A stretch of DNA of 64,000 nt from Euptelea pleiosperma (taxonomy: Eukaryota; Streptophyta; Magnoliopsida; Ranunculales; Eupteleaceae), in NCBI GenBank assembly GCA_035048495.1, contig CM068542.1, positions 41,321,109 through 41,385,108 of the forward strand, given 5' to 3'. The position numbers were made by a program, and so were the translations under genes. This document shows positions 49,742-60,484 of this stretch, one piece after another; positions within the stretch are counted from its first letter, which is position 1, and each line of letters starts with the position of its first letter. The notes under the pieces are model-generated. The model made no database searches. It was not told the origin of the DNA and saw nothing but the letters and a program-made list of their open reading frames with translations.

Positions 49742-50494
49742 TCAAACAGCAAGCGTAATATCGCTGAAATCGAGCTCGCTCGCGATCTCTTCGAGCTGTT
49801 TCTTCACGCTCATATCGATCAGCTTTGATCCCGAGCTCCCGTACCTGATTGTAAACCCTGCAACGAGCGACGGATCAATCACAGTCTTGACCCTCACGTT
49901 CTTCGCTCCCGTTAACCTCTGTACTCCCTTCGCGATCTGTGCTAAGTGCTGAGATTCCAACTCCACCACCGAAGTCACGATTGCCAGCTCCGTATCAGTC
50001 AGTTTGTTGTAAAACAACTCGAACTCCTTCACGATGTCCTTGATCAGCTCGATCCGCTTCACGTCGATCAAGATGTTTAGGAAATTCACCGTGTGAGGTT
50101 GGAGTTTTGAGGAGCTCGAGATATCGTCGATAACTTTGCGCTTCTTCTCGATGTCGATAGTCGGATTTATGAAGAAGTCGTAGATCAGAGGGTCTGAGAA
50201 AATTTTCTCGACATTCTCCATGTCTGCGCTCGTTGCTTCTAGGGTTCCGTTTGTTTTCGCAACCTCTGATAGGGCGGAGGCGTAGCTCCCCGCGGGAGAC
50301 GCCGCCATTGTTGCGCCACCGCGGCGTCTGGTTTTCCCAACGAGTTTCCGGGTGAGTTTTGGGAGTTTTAGGGATGGGACTGTGCCGGAGAATGACAATC
50401 GGATTGGTATCTGAGTTAGGGTTTTTCCGGATAGTCGAGCGGACGGTGGAGATTTGGCTTGGAATGCCAATAGTGATTGTTGCAGTGCTGCCAT
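49742..50494 (-). CDS. ATPD: Chloroplast ATP synthase delta subunit (CF1 delta) precursor
   Basis: An intronless frame of 250 residues. It encodes the OSCP/delta subunit that sits on top of the F1 head and binds the peripheral stalk of thylakoid ATP synthase. Residues 1-~60 form a Ser/Arg/Lys/Pro-rich transit peptide (MAALQQSLLAFQAKSPPS, later KTRRRGG). The mature part starts near GSYASALSEVAK and contains YDFFINPTIDIEKKRKVIDD, VNFLNILIDVKR, IVTSVVELE, LTGAKNVRVKTVIDPSLVAG and the closing IRYGSSGSKLIDMSVKKQL segment typical of the family. Length fits plant homologues (~240-250). The start at 50494 is the first ATG (context AAAAAATGGC); the frame stays open to a TTG at 50521 but has no earlier ATG. 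Nuclear encoding with a transit peptide is normal for this subunit. Confidence 0.97.
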   Translation of the reverse strand: MAALQQSLLAFQAKSPPSARLSGKTLTQIPIRLSFSGTVPSLKLPKLTRKLVGKTRRRGGATMAASPAGSYASALSEVAKTNGTLEATSADMENVEKIFSDPLIYDFFINPTIDIEKKRKVIDDISSSSKLQPHTVNFLNILIDVKRIELIKDIVKEFELFYNKLTDTELAIVTSVVELESQHLAQIAKGVQRLTGAKNVRVKTVIDPSLVAGFTIRYGSSGSKLIDMSVKKQLEEIASELDFSDITLAV

Positions 50495-50811
50495 TTTTTC
50501 CGGTGTTGATAACGGAGCCAAGTTTTTCGTGATCTTTTGCTTCTATTTTATGGCTGAAGGTTGGAGGGAGGATTTTGGTGGGAATGGGCGGTTAAGATTT
50601 TAAGTAGTTTAATGATCAACAGTGTTAAAGAATTAGATTATCTTCTACTGAGAGATGGTAGCCTCTTATTTGGAGCGAATAAAACGTTGCCACATGGAGG
50701 CTTCACATTTCGAACATAAGGCGGAGATTTTTGATCACAGGACAAAAATGCTCTTCCTCTCTTTTTTGTATGGGTCGGGAGGTAACTGGATTACCGCCCT
50801 AAAATAACACG

Positions 50812-50945
50812 CTCCGGTTACAGGACACAATATGAGCCACGTGACACAATCTTAGTGGACTCTGACCGTATGGATGTTTGGCCAATCCCTAGGTGGACCT
50901 ACAAACCAAAATCAACCTGATTAGTGATTTCTAGACGGTAAAAAT
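50812..50945 (+). mobile_element. MITE family A, left half only, fused to family B-like sequence
   Basis: Starts CCTAAAATAACACGCTCC and runs through CACAATATGAGCCACGTG and GATTAGTGATTTCTAGACGG. It then switches to sequence with GTGAGGATGATCTCCTCACC (to ~51055), which is the inner core of the B/D elements. It looks like a recombination or nested junction of two families. Confidence 0.65.
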
Positions 50946-51689
50946 AGATGGTCAACTTCTAAACTAGTCTACAAATATGGGAATGATTTGAATTTTTGTG
51001 AGGATGATCTCCTCACCATAGAGACCATCCTCGCCAAAAATCATCATATTCCAAAACATCGCGTGGTTATGATATTTTCTACAAGATGTTCAATGTTCCA
51101 CCATAGCACCACCAGGGTCCAGATCCACCACATTAATTTTCCACATTTTAGAGTGGAATAGAGATTAAGAATTTAATAGGGAGGGTTAAATAAAAATTAC
51201 TAAAAGTAGGAGAGCATGTAGTGGAAAATGGAAATAGCAAAATATAGAATCCCTGTGTATCCATTAACTAGTACCAAGTCACTGTATTAATTGGATGATC
51301 ATAGCCATTCAATCCTTCACATTACTTTTGATGATTAGATAAAATATGATGAATGGTCTAAAAGAAACCCATCAAGTGGAAAGTCATGATCATCTGATTG
51401 GGTTGGTTTTTGGCTCATGGGATCTCTTAAGTGGGGCTCACTGGGTGGTGGTCCCACACCTTAGCTTGTAATGATTTTGGATTTCTAAAGAGTCCGTCTA
51501 GAGCAGGGCGTCTTGATACAAGTTGAGGCCTAAGGCGAAACTCTATATAAGGCGTTTTTGTTATATTTAATATGTTACAATATATGGTATTAATTAAAAA
51601 ATGAAACTCTATATTATTGAAAATCTTCATATAAAAATTATTCTTGATAATAAAAAAATAAGAGAAAAAAAATTAGATGTAGAGAACTC

Positions 51690-51965
51690 CCGGTGCAGTT
51701 GATGCAGAGGACTCTCATGGCCCTACATAGATCAATTTTTGGGCATAATGACTGCGTGAATGTTCAGCCCACCTATTGGTGGATAAACACACTAAAAATA
51801 AGCTTGATTGATGATTTCTAACCATTAGATTTACTACCCAAAGAACATGCTTGAATCCAATGGCTATAATCATGTCCTCAAAAGTACTAAAACCTATGGC
51901 TACAGATAATCAATCAGCTTGATTTTTGATTTGTATATCCAATAAGAGGTCGGCTAAAAATTCTT
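51690..51965. mobile_element. Diverged foldback MITE family A
   Basis: The left arm contains CCCACCTATTGGTGGATAAAC, AAAAATAAGCTTGATTGATG and ATTTCTAACCATTAG. The right arm has complements such as CTATGGCTACAGATAATCAA and CAGCTTGATTTTTGATTTG. It is old and imperfect. It ends ~75 bp before the start codon of the peptide gene at 52040. Confidence 0.5.
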
Positions 51966-52039
51966 CATCTCTCTCCTTTGGCTGAGTAGTAATTAAGTTC
52001 TTCATCTCTTCCCCTTTCTAGCGTATATACGACCCAGAC

Positions 52040-52515
52040 ATGAAGATTTGTTCATCTCTCCCCCTTATCTTTGCTCTCCTGCTCCTCATCTCCTATGGTA
52101 ATCTCTCTCACGATCATCTTCAGTACTTAGCTCTACGTGTCGCGTGATCACGCATTCATAGAGATCATGTGGGACCTATTACTTGCTGTGGGGCTCACTG
52201 GGTGGTGGTCCCACACCCTCGCTTGTCATATATCATGAAGAAATTAAATTTGTTTTTATCTGGTAATTGAAAAAATACATTTTTTTTTGTTTTAGTTTTT
52301 AATCCTTGTGTATTTCATGTATAACAGGCAACATGATTGGAGAGGCGAGTTATTGTTTTGAAGGTGCAGCAGAACCCAACTGCAATGTTCATAAGTGCAC
52401 CAAATTCTGCAGGAAAATGAACTTCGATAAATACATCTATGGAGATTGTGCGAAGAATTATACGTACTGCCATTGCTGCCTCTGCCTCGGTCCTTTGCGT
52501 AAACTCAAAGTTTGA
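52040..52515 (+). CDS. Secreted defensin-like cysteine-rich peptide 1, two exons
   Basis: Exon 1 is 52040-52097 and exon 2 is 52328-52515; the 230-bp phase-1 intron has borders TATG|GTAATC and TAACAG|GC. The 81-residue product has a hydrophobic signal peptide (residues ~1-24, LPLIFALLLLIS) and a basic mature part with nine cysteines at 29, 38, 43, 47, 60, 67, 69, 70 and 72. The CxxxC and CxC elements are those of the CS-alpha-beta defensin-like fold of plants. The intron after the signal peptide is also typical. Such peptides act outside the cell in defence or in pollen/seed signalling; which applies here is not visible. The odd cysteine number and the CxCCxC end differ from a standard eight-cysteine defensin-like peptide. 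Related copies lie at 59080 and 61912. The gene is inferred from structure; expression is unproven. Confidence 0.82.
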
Positions 52516-52757
52516 ATATCGTCATTCGATCGGACGGCTTTCGATGGGACTTCACTCATGATCAAATGGACTTTGTTGTTTCCGGTGTCATTGTGTTCTT
52601 TGTTACTAGGAGAGCTGGTTGAATTCAAAATTTGATATCTTGATTAAATCGTGGATGTCAGACCTCTCTGCGTTCTCTCTAAAACAGTTCCTCAATACAT
52701 TTATTTCCCCAATTAAATTCCTCCTAAGATACGTCTCTCCCTAAAGAAAAAATCTAT

Positions 52758-53144
52758 GATACGGATTTGGTATCAAAATTTTGATGCCGAAGTCCCTCAA
52801 TTTGCCATGTAGTAGACTCTTTCGGGCCCACTGACTTCATGAATATTGGCCCACATCTCGGTGGACCCACACACCAAAAATCAGCGTGATTAGCGATTTC
52901 TAGCCATTGAATTTGAGCACCTTTTCATCATGGGCTTGGAACCACTTCATAGGCATGTTCTTAAAGCCCATGATGAAAAGTGCTCATATCCTACGGCTAG
53001 AAATCACCAATCACGCTGATTTTTGGTATGTGGGTCTACCAAGATGTGGGCCAAATATTCATGGAGTCGGTGGGCCCGAGAGAGTCTACTACGTGGCAAA
53101 TTGAGGGACTTCGGCATCAACATTTTGATACCGAAGTCGGTATC
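52758..53144. mobile_element. Foldback MITE family A variant with GATGCCGAAGTCCCTC ends
   Basis: Near-perfect arms of ~170 bp. Left: GATGCCGAAGTCCCTCAATT, TAGACTCTTTCGGGCCCACTG, CACCAAAAATCAGCGTGATT. The right arm is the complement, closing GGGACTTCGGCATC and GGTATC. It is the subfamily with TTTCGGGCCCA in place of AGAGGACTCTG. It sits downstream of the first peptide gene. Confidence 0.85.
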
Positions 53145-53296
53145 AAAGAACAGCCCCTCTCTAAAACAGTTCAAACTTCAAACTCCCAAAACGTCTAAAT
53201 TCCTTAAATAGTTGTAATTTATTTCCGTTGGATTAAATTCCTCAATAAATTTATTTTCTCAATTAAATTCCTCAATACTATCCCACGTTTCATTTA

Positions 53297-53672
53297 GGGT
53301 CGGGCTCAAGGGACCCCCATTTCTGACCCCCTTTTTTGACCCCCATCTTGGCGTACCCACATAGAAGATGAATCAATGGCTGATTTTTAGTGAGGATGAT
53401 CTCTATGGTGAGGAGATCATCCTCAAGAAAATTCAAATCATTCTGATATTCATAGACTGGTTTAGAAGCTGAAACATTATAGACCGTCAATTTTTAGCGT
53501 GTAACTTTAAAATCACATTTGATGGGGTTAGAAGTTTCAGAATGGGCTGATTTTTTGTTGGGGTGATCTATATGGTGAGGTTATCATCCCCACCAAAATC
53601 AGCCATTGATTCATCTTCTACGTGGGTACGCCAAGATGGGGGTCAGAAATGGGGGTCCCTTGAGCCCGACCC
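53297..53672. mobile_element. MITE family B, complete copy (376 bp)
   Basis: Terminal inverted repeats of ~33 bp: GGGTCGGGCTCAAGGGACCC at the left, exactly complemented at the right (GGGTCCCTTGAGCCCGACCC). The inner arms carry ACCCACATAGAAGATGAATC and GTGAGGATGATCTC/GATCATCCTC. No target duplication could be settled. It shares ends with 55987-57319 and core words with 54892-55231. Confidence 0.85.
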
Positions 53673-54264
53673 TTTTAATAAATCTATAAAAATAATTTCC
53701 TCCTCATTCTCTTAATGCCACATCAGCCTCTTATAAAATACGTGTCTCGCTCTAAAACGGTTCAAACTCCTAAATGGCTTCAAAATTAAAAATCAAAATG
53801 GTTCAAACTTTTAATGGGTTCTTAACTATATAGGATCTCCCCACACTTCTCTCTCTCTCCTTTTTAATCTTCTCCCTCTCCCCTTCGAATCGGCGTCTTC
53901 TACTTCTCTGCTTTCGTCTTCTCTCTCCATCCATTTTTCCTCCGTTCTCTCTTTTCCCTGGTTGGCCAAGCATCCGTATGGTCAGCGTCCATTAAGAGTA
54001 TACCATGTGACACATATTATGGGTGGTGAGGGCACAGGGCATCCTTGACCGTCGGTGGTCAAGCAAGTTATTCAAACAAGTCACATAAGTCTCACTTTGC
54101 CGTGTACATATGGCTCTCGATAAAAGGGTAAACAAAAGCCCATGGTGACACGATTCACTAACCTTTTTTGGGTGTATTCGGGTCTCTGCATGCAGTGTGT
54201 GAAAGCCCAAGGGGACTAAAAATGATGCAAAGAAAGAGTGGGTTTGTTTATTGATAATTATTTG

Positions 54265-54575
54265 GGAATTTTTGACATACCCCCCATGTTATCTTTAAAA
54301 TTTGACATACCCCCACAATTTGAAAAAGTTGACATACCCCCCTATGACTCGGTCCACTGTCATTTGACCAGTGTTGACTCGAGTTGACTACCAAATTTTT
54401 TATTGAATGGCAAAAATGCCTTTGTCTTCAACTTTGGAACAAGAATTTTGGCAAAAATCCAAACCCCAAATCAAACGGCTATGGTGGACGGCCTGCCAAG
54501 AGATTCCAATGGGTTGACCGCCCATCACCGGCGACCAATCCACTGGAGTCTCAGGGCCAACCGGCCACGACTCTA
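54265..54575 (+). mobile_element. Interspersed repeat, family G copy 5
   Basis: Starts TTTGACATACCCCCCATG and runs through TATGACTCGGTCCACTGTC, GTTGACTCGAGTTGAC, TTGTCTTCAACTTTGG, CCCAAATCAAACGG and GGAGTCTCAGGGCC. It has the clearest 5' part of the five copies. Confidence 0.65.
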
Positions 54576-54891
54576 GCAGTATATATGCATGCAATAGTAG
54601 TAGTACACACTACATGGTGAGAAATAATTTATTCCAATGTTTATTGGACGATGAGAAATTATTTATTTCAAAGGATAACGTAGAATGTCATAGCAATATA
54701 ATTTATTTCAAAGGATAACATAAAATCGGGCGTGCTTTCAACTATTTTTACAAAAAAGCGCAGAAAAAAAAAAATTCCTCCAAAAGTTCAAATGCAAGGA
54801 TAAAAAAGGTAAGAGCAAAAAATGATTTTTTTAAAATAGTTATTTCTTTGCACGGGCCAATAAAACTATAGTATACATATATATTGGGATG

Positions 54892-55231
54892 CTATGCTTA
54901 CTAATAGAATGACTAATGGACGTGGGGCCCACATGCAGATGAATTAAGGGCTAATATTTGGTGATGATATTCTTCTTGACAAAGATATCAACCCCGCAAA
55001 AAAAATCAGCCCATATCAACATTTGTAGTCTTCTGAAAAGTGGATTGCAAATTAAAATTTTTTTGGACCATCCATTTTCACCGTTAGAAGTTAGGGTTAG
55101 AAGTGATAAAAATCATTGATTTTGGTGAGGATGATCTCCATGGTGAGGAAACCATCTTCACCAAAAATCAGCTCTTAACTCATCTGTATGTGGACCCCAC
55201 GTCCATTAGTAATCTATTAGTAAGAATAGCA
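54892..55231. mobile_element. MITE family D, complete-looking copy
   Basis: The left end TGCTATGCTTACTAATAG and right end (complemented) TGCTATTCTTACTAATAG are inverted. Pairing continues through GACTAATGGACGTGGGGC and CAGATGAATTAAGGGCTAA. The right inner arm shares GGTGAGGATGATCTCCATGG with family B. A truncated left half of the same family is at 58150-58240. Confidence 0.75.
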
Positions 55232-55986
55232 CGAGTCATTTCTATACCAATTGACTCATGCTTTTGTGACTATAACTAGTGGTTTCGCCCGTGCTATGCA
55301 CGGGTACTCTGTGGTATATGAAAAATTAATATTAAATCTTTTCTATAACAAATATATGTACATATTTTTATTAAATTATTTATTTTTAAATATGTTAATT
55401 ATTTTATAAATTTATATATTTTTATTTTTTAGATAAATTTTTAACTTAGTGATGGAAGACTTTAGTTTTAGATCAACAAATGCGTCTGGTTGCCAAGGTA
55501 CTTTTTAGAAATTGTCAAATTCTTTATGTCGAGGATGTAGGCTTGAGCTTTCTTGTGCTTATTGTGCAAATGAAGACTAAAAATGATCATAGATTTGGGT
55601 ATAGGCATCTTGGGTATAAAGAATATTGAGGGAAAGATGTATTACAATATTTTTTAAAAAAATAAAAAAGGAAAAGAAATAACTTTTTAATAAATATATT
55701 TTGATTAGAGATTTATTGGAGAGATTTTATCTAAAAGGCCTTTTTATTGAAATGTTTATGAAAGAAAATGAGAGTTAATTGGATAAATTTAAGAGATGTT
55801 TTCATTTGAGAGTTTATAGACAATTTATTGAAGAGATACTTATGGTAAGGAGAAAAGTTTTGAGAAGTTTGAATGATATGATAATGTTGCAAAATGAATG
55901 ATGAGTTTGCCACGTTAGCACACCATTTTAGAGTGGTGATCACATGATCCTGGGGTGTGTGTGGTGCCCAATCAATATGTACCAAC

Positions 55987-57319
55987 TGTCGGGCTCGGGG
56001 GACACCCATTTTTTGAGTGATGATCACATGGGCCGGGCTCCATCAATGCGTCCATGGTGCCCATTGTTGGCAACTTTTGATTAGTTGCCTACTCGCCTCG
56101 GGCTGTGTAGTAGCTTGAACTTTTAATTCTAAAATTGAAGATTTTAACAATTTAAAATTAGAATTTTTATTATTGGGCTATTATTTAGTATTACCAAAAA
56201 ATAACTTACTAAATCTAATTTACTTCTCCTTTCATCTCTCCTCATTCCTTCACCGTCTTCTTCTTTATTCTCTGCACCTATCTCCCATACCGTCCTCTTC
56301 TTTCTTCTCTATTGCCCGTCGGACATGCTCGCTCATGCACGCAATGGAAGGACCTGATCCGAGTTGGAATAAGTGCATGCTGTCTCACATGGGTGCTTCC
56401 CTCGCCCAGGTTTGAATTCAAGAAATCCTAATGAAACATTTGTTTCAGAAAGCGTAAAAAAAAAACCCGAAGTAAAATGTTTGAAAGATTTAAAGAATAA
56501 ACCCCACTGAGAAAAACGAAGTTGAGAAAATGCTCGATGGTGTCTGAGAGAGCTTGCACTTCACCAATCCGGATGAGGTCCTTCAATTGGTCGATGATTC
56601 CTCTGTTTTGGGTTTTTGAGAGAGAGAGGGAAAGAGAAAGAGAGGGAGGGCAGAGAAATATTACAAAATCCGGTGACGGCGAGGTGCTAGAGCATGAAAA
56701 GTGTGGGAGTGGGAGAGATGAAAGAAAAAGGAAAAAGAAGGAAGAAGGCCGTGGGAGAGATGAAAGAAACAAAGAAAAAAGTTTTCTATCTTTTTGGCAA
56801 GTTAATCTTTTATAAAATAAAATAAAAACAAATTTTAAATTGTTAAAATCTTCAATTTTAGAATTAAAAAATCAAGTTACTGTGCAGCCCGAGGTGAGTT
56901 GGCAACTAATCAAAAGTTGCCAACAATGGGCACCATGGACGCGTTGATGGAGCCCGGCCCATGTGATCATCAATCCCATTTTTTACCCCTACTTTTGACA
57001 CCCATTTTGGCATACCCAAATAGAAGATGAATCAATGACTGATTTTTGGTGGGGATGATCTCCTCACCATATAGATCACCCCAACAAAAAATCAGCCCAT
57101 TATGAAATTTCGAACCCCATCAAATGTGGTTTGCAAGTTACACGGTAAAAAACGACGGTCCATAATTCTTCAACTTCTAAACCGGTCTACGAATAGCAGA
57201 ATGATTTAAATTTTTGTGAGGATGATCTCCTCACCATAGAGATCATTCCCACCAAAAATCAGCCATTGATTCATCTTCTATATAAGTACGCCAAAATGGG
57301 TGTCCCCCGAGCCCGATCC
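55987..57319. mobile_element. MITE family B, second copy, split by a 960-bp insertion
   Basis: The left end GTCGGGCTCGGGGGACACCC (to 56014) and the part from 56975 to 57319, ending GGGTGTCCCCCGAGCCCGATCC, form one family-B element when the insertion 56015-56974 and one copy of its 10-bp duplication are removed. The right part carries AAATAGAAGATGAATCAATG, GATGATCTCCTCACC and GCCATTGATTCATCTTC as in 53297-53672. Confidence 0.85.
56015..56974. mobile_element. MULE-like element, 960 bp, 10-bp target duplication; Pack-MULE candidate
   Basis: Terminal inverted repeats of ~150 bp. The left includes GATGATCACATGGGCCGGGC, CATCAATGCGTCCATGGTGC and CAACTTTTGATTAGTTGCC; the right is the complement, ending GGCCCATGTGATCATCAAT. 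CCCATTTTTT flanks it at 56005-56014 and 56975-56984. Long arms with a 10-bp duplication are typical of Mutator-like elements. The 650-bp interior has no transposase. It contains CT-rich UTR-like tracts and, on the minus strand, an open frame around 56510-56620 reading IIDQLKDLIRIGEVQALSD that looks like genuine protein. This suggests a captured gene fragment. Confidence 0.85.
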
Positions 57320-58149
57320 TTTTTGTTTTTAGGGTCCGAAAGAGGGACTACAAAATCAAAAAATTTATACATAGGCCTGCCTCGTAAATTGTCTCCCAAA
57401 AATTACTGTATTGCTACTGCTGCTGATTTGAAGACCGGCTTCAATTGTTTCTGGCCCCATTTTTGTTGCTTCATATTACAATGGTAATATATTTTAGAGC
57501 ACTATCAACACGATATTGACATTAATCGGTCCCAACATGGTGGAATCGCCTTTTCGGGTTCTTATCCAACAATCGATCCATACAAAGAGAAGCAAAAAAA
57601 GTAAAAAACGCGATAGATATAACTAAATGAAAAACAAACAAAAAATGTTTACCAAGGTTGCATACTAACAGGAAAATGAAATAAACGTGGCTGTTGATGG
57701 AGATCTCTTGATGATATATTGCAAGTGTTGATATAAAGCACTTAATCTTGCGTTTTCAAAAAGAGAAAAGAATGATAAATGGAGAGACTTGTTGGGAGAG
57801 GGATAAGTGTTACTGAGAAAGGATAATTAGAATTGTTTGAGAAGGAATTGAATAGATTTTAGGAATTGGGGAGAGATTTTTAAGGAATGTTGAAATAAAA
57901 TAAGATATTGGGAGAATAGGAAGAGACGTCTTTATGGAAACGTTGTAACCATTTGGATGAGAGAGAGATGGAGGAATATAGAAAGACATAAGAGAGAGGT
58001 TGATGTTTATGAATGATAGAAGAGATTTTAGGAATGGTGTGAAGGTGAAGGTGGATCAATTTGGGGCTAAGGGATATTTTGGGCAAGAAAGTAAAAATTT
58101 TTTATTTTTTTTTCTAGATACGGACATTTAGAAGTAGTATAGAAGATAT

Positions 58150-58650
58150 AGATAAACATGGAGCCCACGCCCAATGAGTTAAGGGCTAGGTTTTGGTGAT
58201 GATATTCTTTTAACATAGATATCAACTTCACAATATGAGCCACATGGTCCTCAAATACTGCTCAGTGACCCTGCAGTCACTGACACCCGTGACTACAGCC
58301 AATATGAGCCACATGACACATTCTTAAGAGGTCACCCACCGACCGTACGAATGTTTGGCCAATGGCCAATCACTAGGTGGACTTAAAAACCAAAAATCAG
58401 CCTAATTAATGATTTACAACATTTGGATATTTGTGCCCCCAATAAAGCTCACATTCCTACGGGTAAAATCAACCCACGAAAATAACTTCAATCCAACGCT
58501 TAGAAATCACCCATCAGGTATATTTTTGGTTTGGAAGTCCACCTAGTGATTGAACAAACAGCCACAAGGTTGGTGTCCTCTTAAGAATATGCCACGTGGC
58601 TCACATTAGCTGAAGTCAGCGGCATCGCTGACTGCAGGTGTCATCGAAGG
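58150..58650. mobile_element. MITE family D remnant followed by family A element
   Basis: 58150-58240 matches the left half of family D (GAGTTAAGGGCTAGG, TTGGTGATGATATTC). From ~58270 a family-A element follows: CCTGCAGTCACTGACACC, CCAATATGAGCCACATGACA, CTTAAGAGGTCACC, inverted at the right as GGTGTCCTCTTAAGAATATG, GCCACGTGGCTCAC and GACTGCAGGTGTCATC. It ends ~430 bp upstream of the second peptide gene. Confidence 0.7.
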
Positions 58651-58999
58651 TTTACTCTGACATCCATACCTCGTTTTACTATATTTGTCCATTTACATAT
58701 CTTGCTTACAACAACAATCAATTTACCTAATAAATACAAATTCCACAAATCAATCAATGCTATTAATATAATATATATAAAACCGAAGTTAGCAATAAAA
58801 GGCATTTTACCTTATATTGCTGTTCAAGTGAGATATAAGTGGTCTCATCTGGGAAATCTCCCAGCCCAAAAGCTCATCCAAGTCGATAGATCTAAGTCAT
58901 ATCACCCACTTGGATGGCTGAGTGTTAAGAGAAGCATCGATTTTCATACATTGCAGTAGTACGGAATATGGCTCTTTGTCTTATAAATTCTACCAACTC

Positions 59000-59006
59000 T
59001 ATAAAA
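59000..59006 (+). promoter_or_regulatory. TATA box of peptide gene 2
   Basis: TATAAAA lies 74 bp upstream of the start codon at 59080, in AT-rich sequence between two MITEs. A second, weaker TATAAAT lies at 58981-58988. Spacing allows a leader of about 40-50 nt. Confidence 0.5.
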
Positions 59007-59079
59007 TTTTCTCAGAATCTTTCCATCTCTTGAATCAGTGAGACTGTGATCCAGTGATACTGCTTCTCTCGTAGGGTTC

Positions 59080-60328
59080 ATGAAGAGCTTTTCTTCCTTC
59101 TCTTTCCTTCTACTCATTCTTGCTTTCTCATATGGTAATTTATGCTCCCTTCCTTAGATTATTTTAACTAAGTTTAGTTGCCCTTTTTTTGGCAAACCAA
59201 AATTTCAATTTTTGAATCCCATCAACGGTCCTGATTGGACAGAGATGGGTGTGGCATGTGGGCTCAACAACAGGGACATGATCTTATATGGAAGGCCCCC
59301 ACTTCTCCTCGCCATCTGATCAAGATCGAATGGTTATAGTGTTTATATGGAGCATACTTTTATACTGTATAAGATTCTTTTAAAAATAAGCTTTCTTTCG
59401 TTTGGCTGTTCTATTTCTATTAACGTAATATCAACTACGCAGCAAGCCCCAAATCCTTAGGGTGCGTTTGGACAGAGCTGAAACTAGCTGTTTTTCTCCA
59501 TCACCGTTCTCCTTGCATCTCAGTTTGCTTTATTCAAATCGTAGGCTCGTCGTCTATGGGCCCTTATACCCTTGAAAAGAAAAAGGGGTACAGATGGGTG
59601 GGCTTAGGCTCGGCAGCTCAAGCCCAACCGTACATTAAAAAGGTAGCCCACGTGCTACCTGGGCCTGGAGTGGTAGTTGAAATTCAAAATTTGAATTTTA
59701 GCGCCTTTTTTTGTTACATTATTTCCGTTATTTTCCCTTTTTCTGTTTTTGCCCGTGTGTTACAATCCGTTATAACGGAAAAAATGGTAATGCCCCCAGA
59801 CTGTTATAACAGCCCCTTTTAAACCTTGGTAGTAACAATGTTGCCAAGACATATTGGTCCAGATCTAGAGGTCCTGGACTTACAAGCCTTGGCTTAGAAG
59901 GGGAGTCAATGGGTATTCTGTCACCCGACTAACTGACAGAATCGAACCAAATTTCTTTGGACCTTTCTCGGCACCCTGCTATTTCTATTACTAGGACCCA
60001 TACCCAGTAGACCATAGATTTGGTGAGGTCTGGGTGGGGTCCATCCGTCATTTCGGATCACCAGCCTGTTTACAGGCCCACCATTGATCTTGTTTGGGCC
60101 TAATGGACCCGAGGCTTAAATCAGGTCCAACAGTAGGGTCATAACTCTGTTTATCTTTTCTGTTTGGGAACAGGTAATATGATGGTAGAGGCTCAACCGT
60201 GCATCTTCCTGTACCATATTTCGACCTGCACTAAGACGGAATGCACCAAACTCTGCAAGGCGTACTATGGTCATGGAGCTCAAGCTACCTGTGTCAATTT
60301 TGATACTTGTTCCTGCACAAAATGTTGA
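59080..60328 (+). CDS. Secreted defensin-like cysteine-rich peptide 2, two exons
   Basis: Exon 1 is 59080-59134 and exon 2 is 60174-60328; the 1039-bp phase-1 intron has borders TATG|GTAATT and GAACAG|GTAATATG. The 69-residue product has a signal peptide (residues ~1-24, SFLLLILAFS) and eight cysteines in the mature part at 28, 37, 42, 46, 58, 64, 66 and 69. The spacing C-x8-C-x4-C-x3-C-x11-C-x5-C-x-C-x2-C is that of the plant CS-alpha-beta defensin-like (LCR/DEFL) family. The exon 2 start GNMMVEA matches GNMIGEA of peptide 1, and exon 1 ends in the same SYG, so the two are paralogues. A MITE fragment (59680-59830) lies in the intron. Role (defence or cell signalling) is inferred only from the family. 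Confidence 0.88.
59680..59830 (+). mobile_element. MITE family F, truncated copy in the intron of peptide gene 2
   Basis: Only the 3' half is present, from CAAAATTTGAATTTTAGCGCC to ACAGCCCCTTTTAAACCTTGG. It matches 30159-30559 and 60663-60999 in order. The short word GGTAGT occurs at both borders but is too short to prove a duplication. Confidence 0.6.
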
Positions 60329-60484
60329 CATGTGGCCCATATTGATATTGAACTTTGTCATCCTGCAATATGTAGATGCAGACATTAGGGTTTGCTGCCC
60401 CTCTTAGTGGATTGGTAATTCTTGTTCGGATCAAACTTGTAACCGGTTACAAGAAAATAAATAAAATATGAAAATATTGGATTT

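Larger units (their letters stand above)
50495..52039. other. Intergenic region with MITE pieces
   Basis: 50495-50800 should hold the ATPD promoter; no clear TATA box was chosen. 50812-50945 and 51690-51965 are family-A pieces (separate entries). 51489-51505 (GAGTCCGTCTAGAGCAGGG) is a bare terminus of MITE family E. A ~45-bp stretch (51432-51480, GGGGCTCACTGGGTGGTGGT) recurs at 52188-52232 inside the intron of the next gene. Confidence 0.6.
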
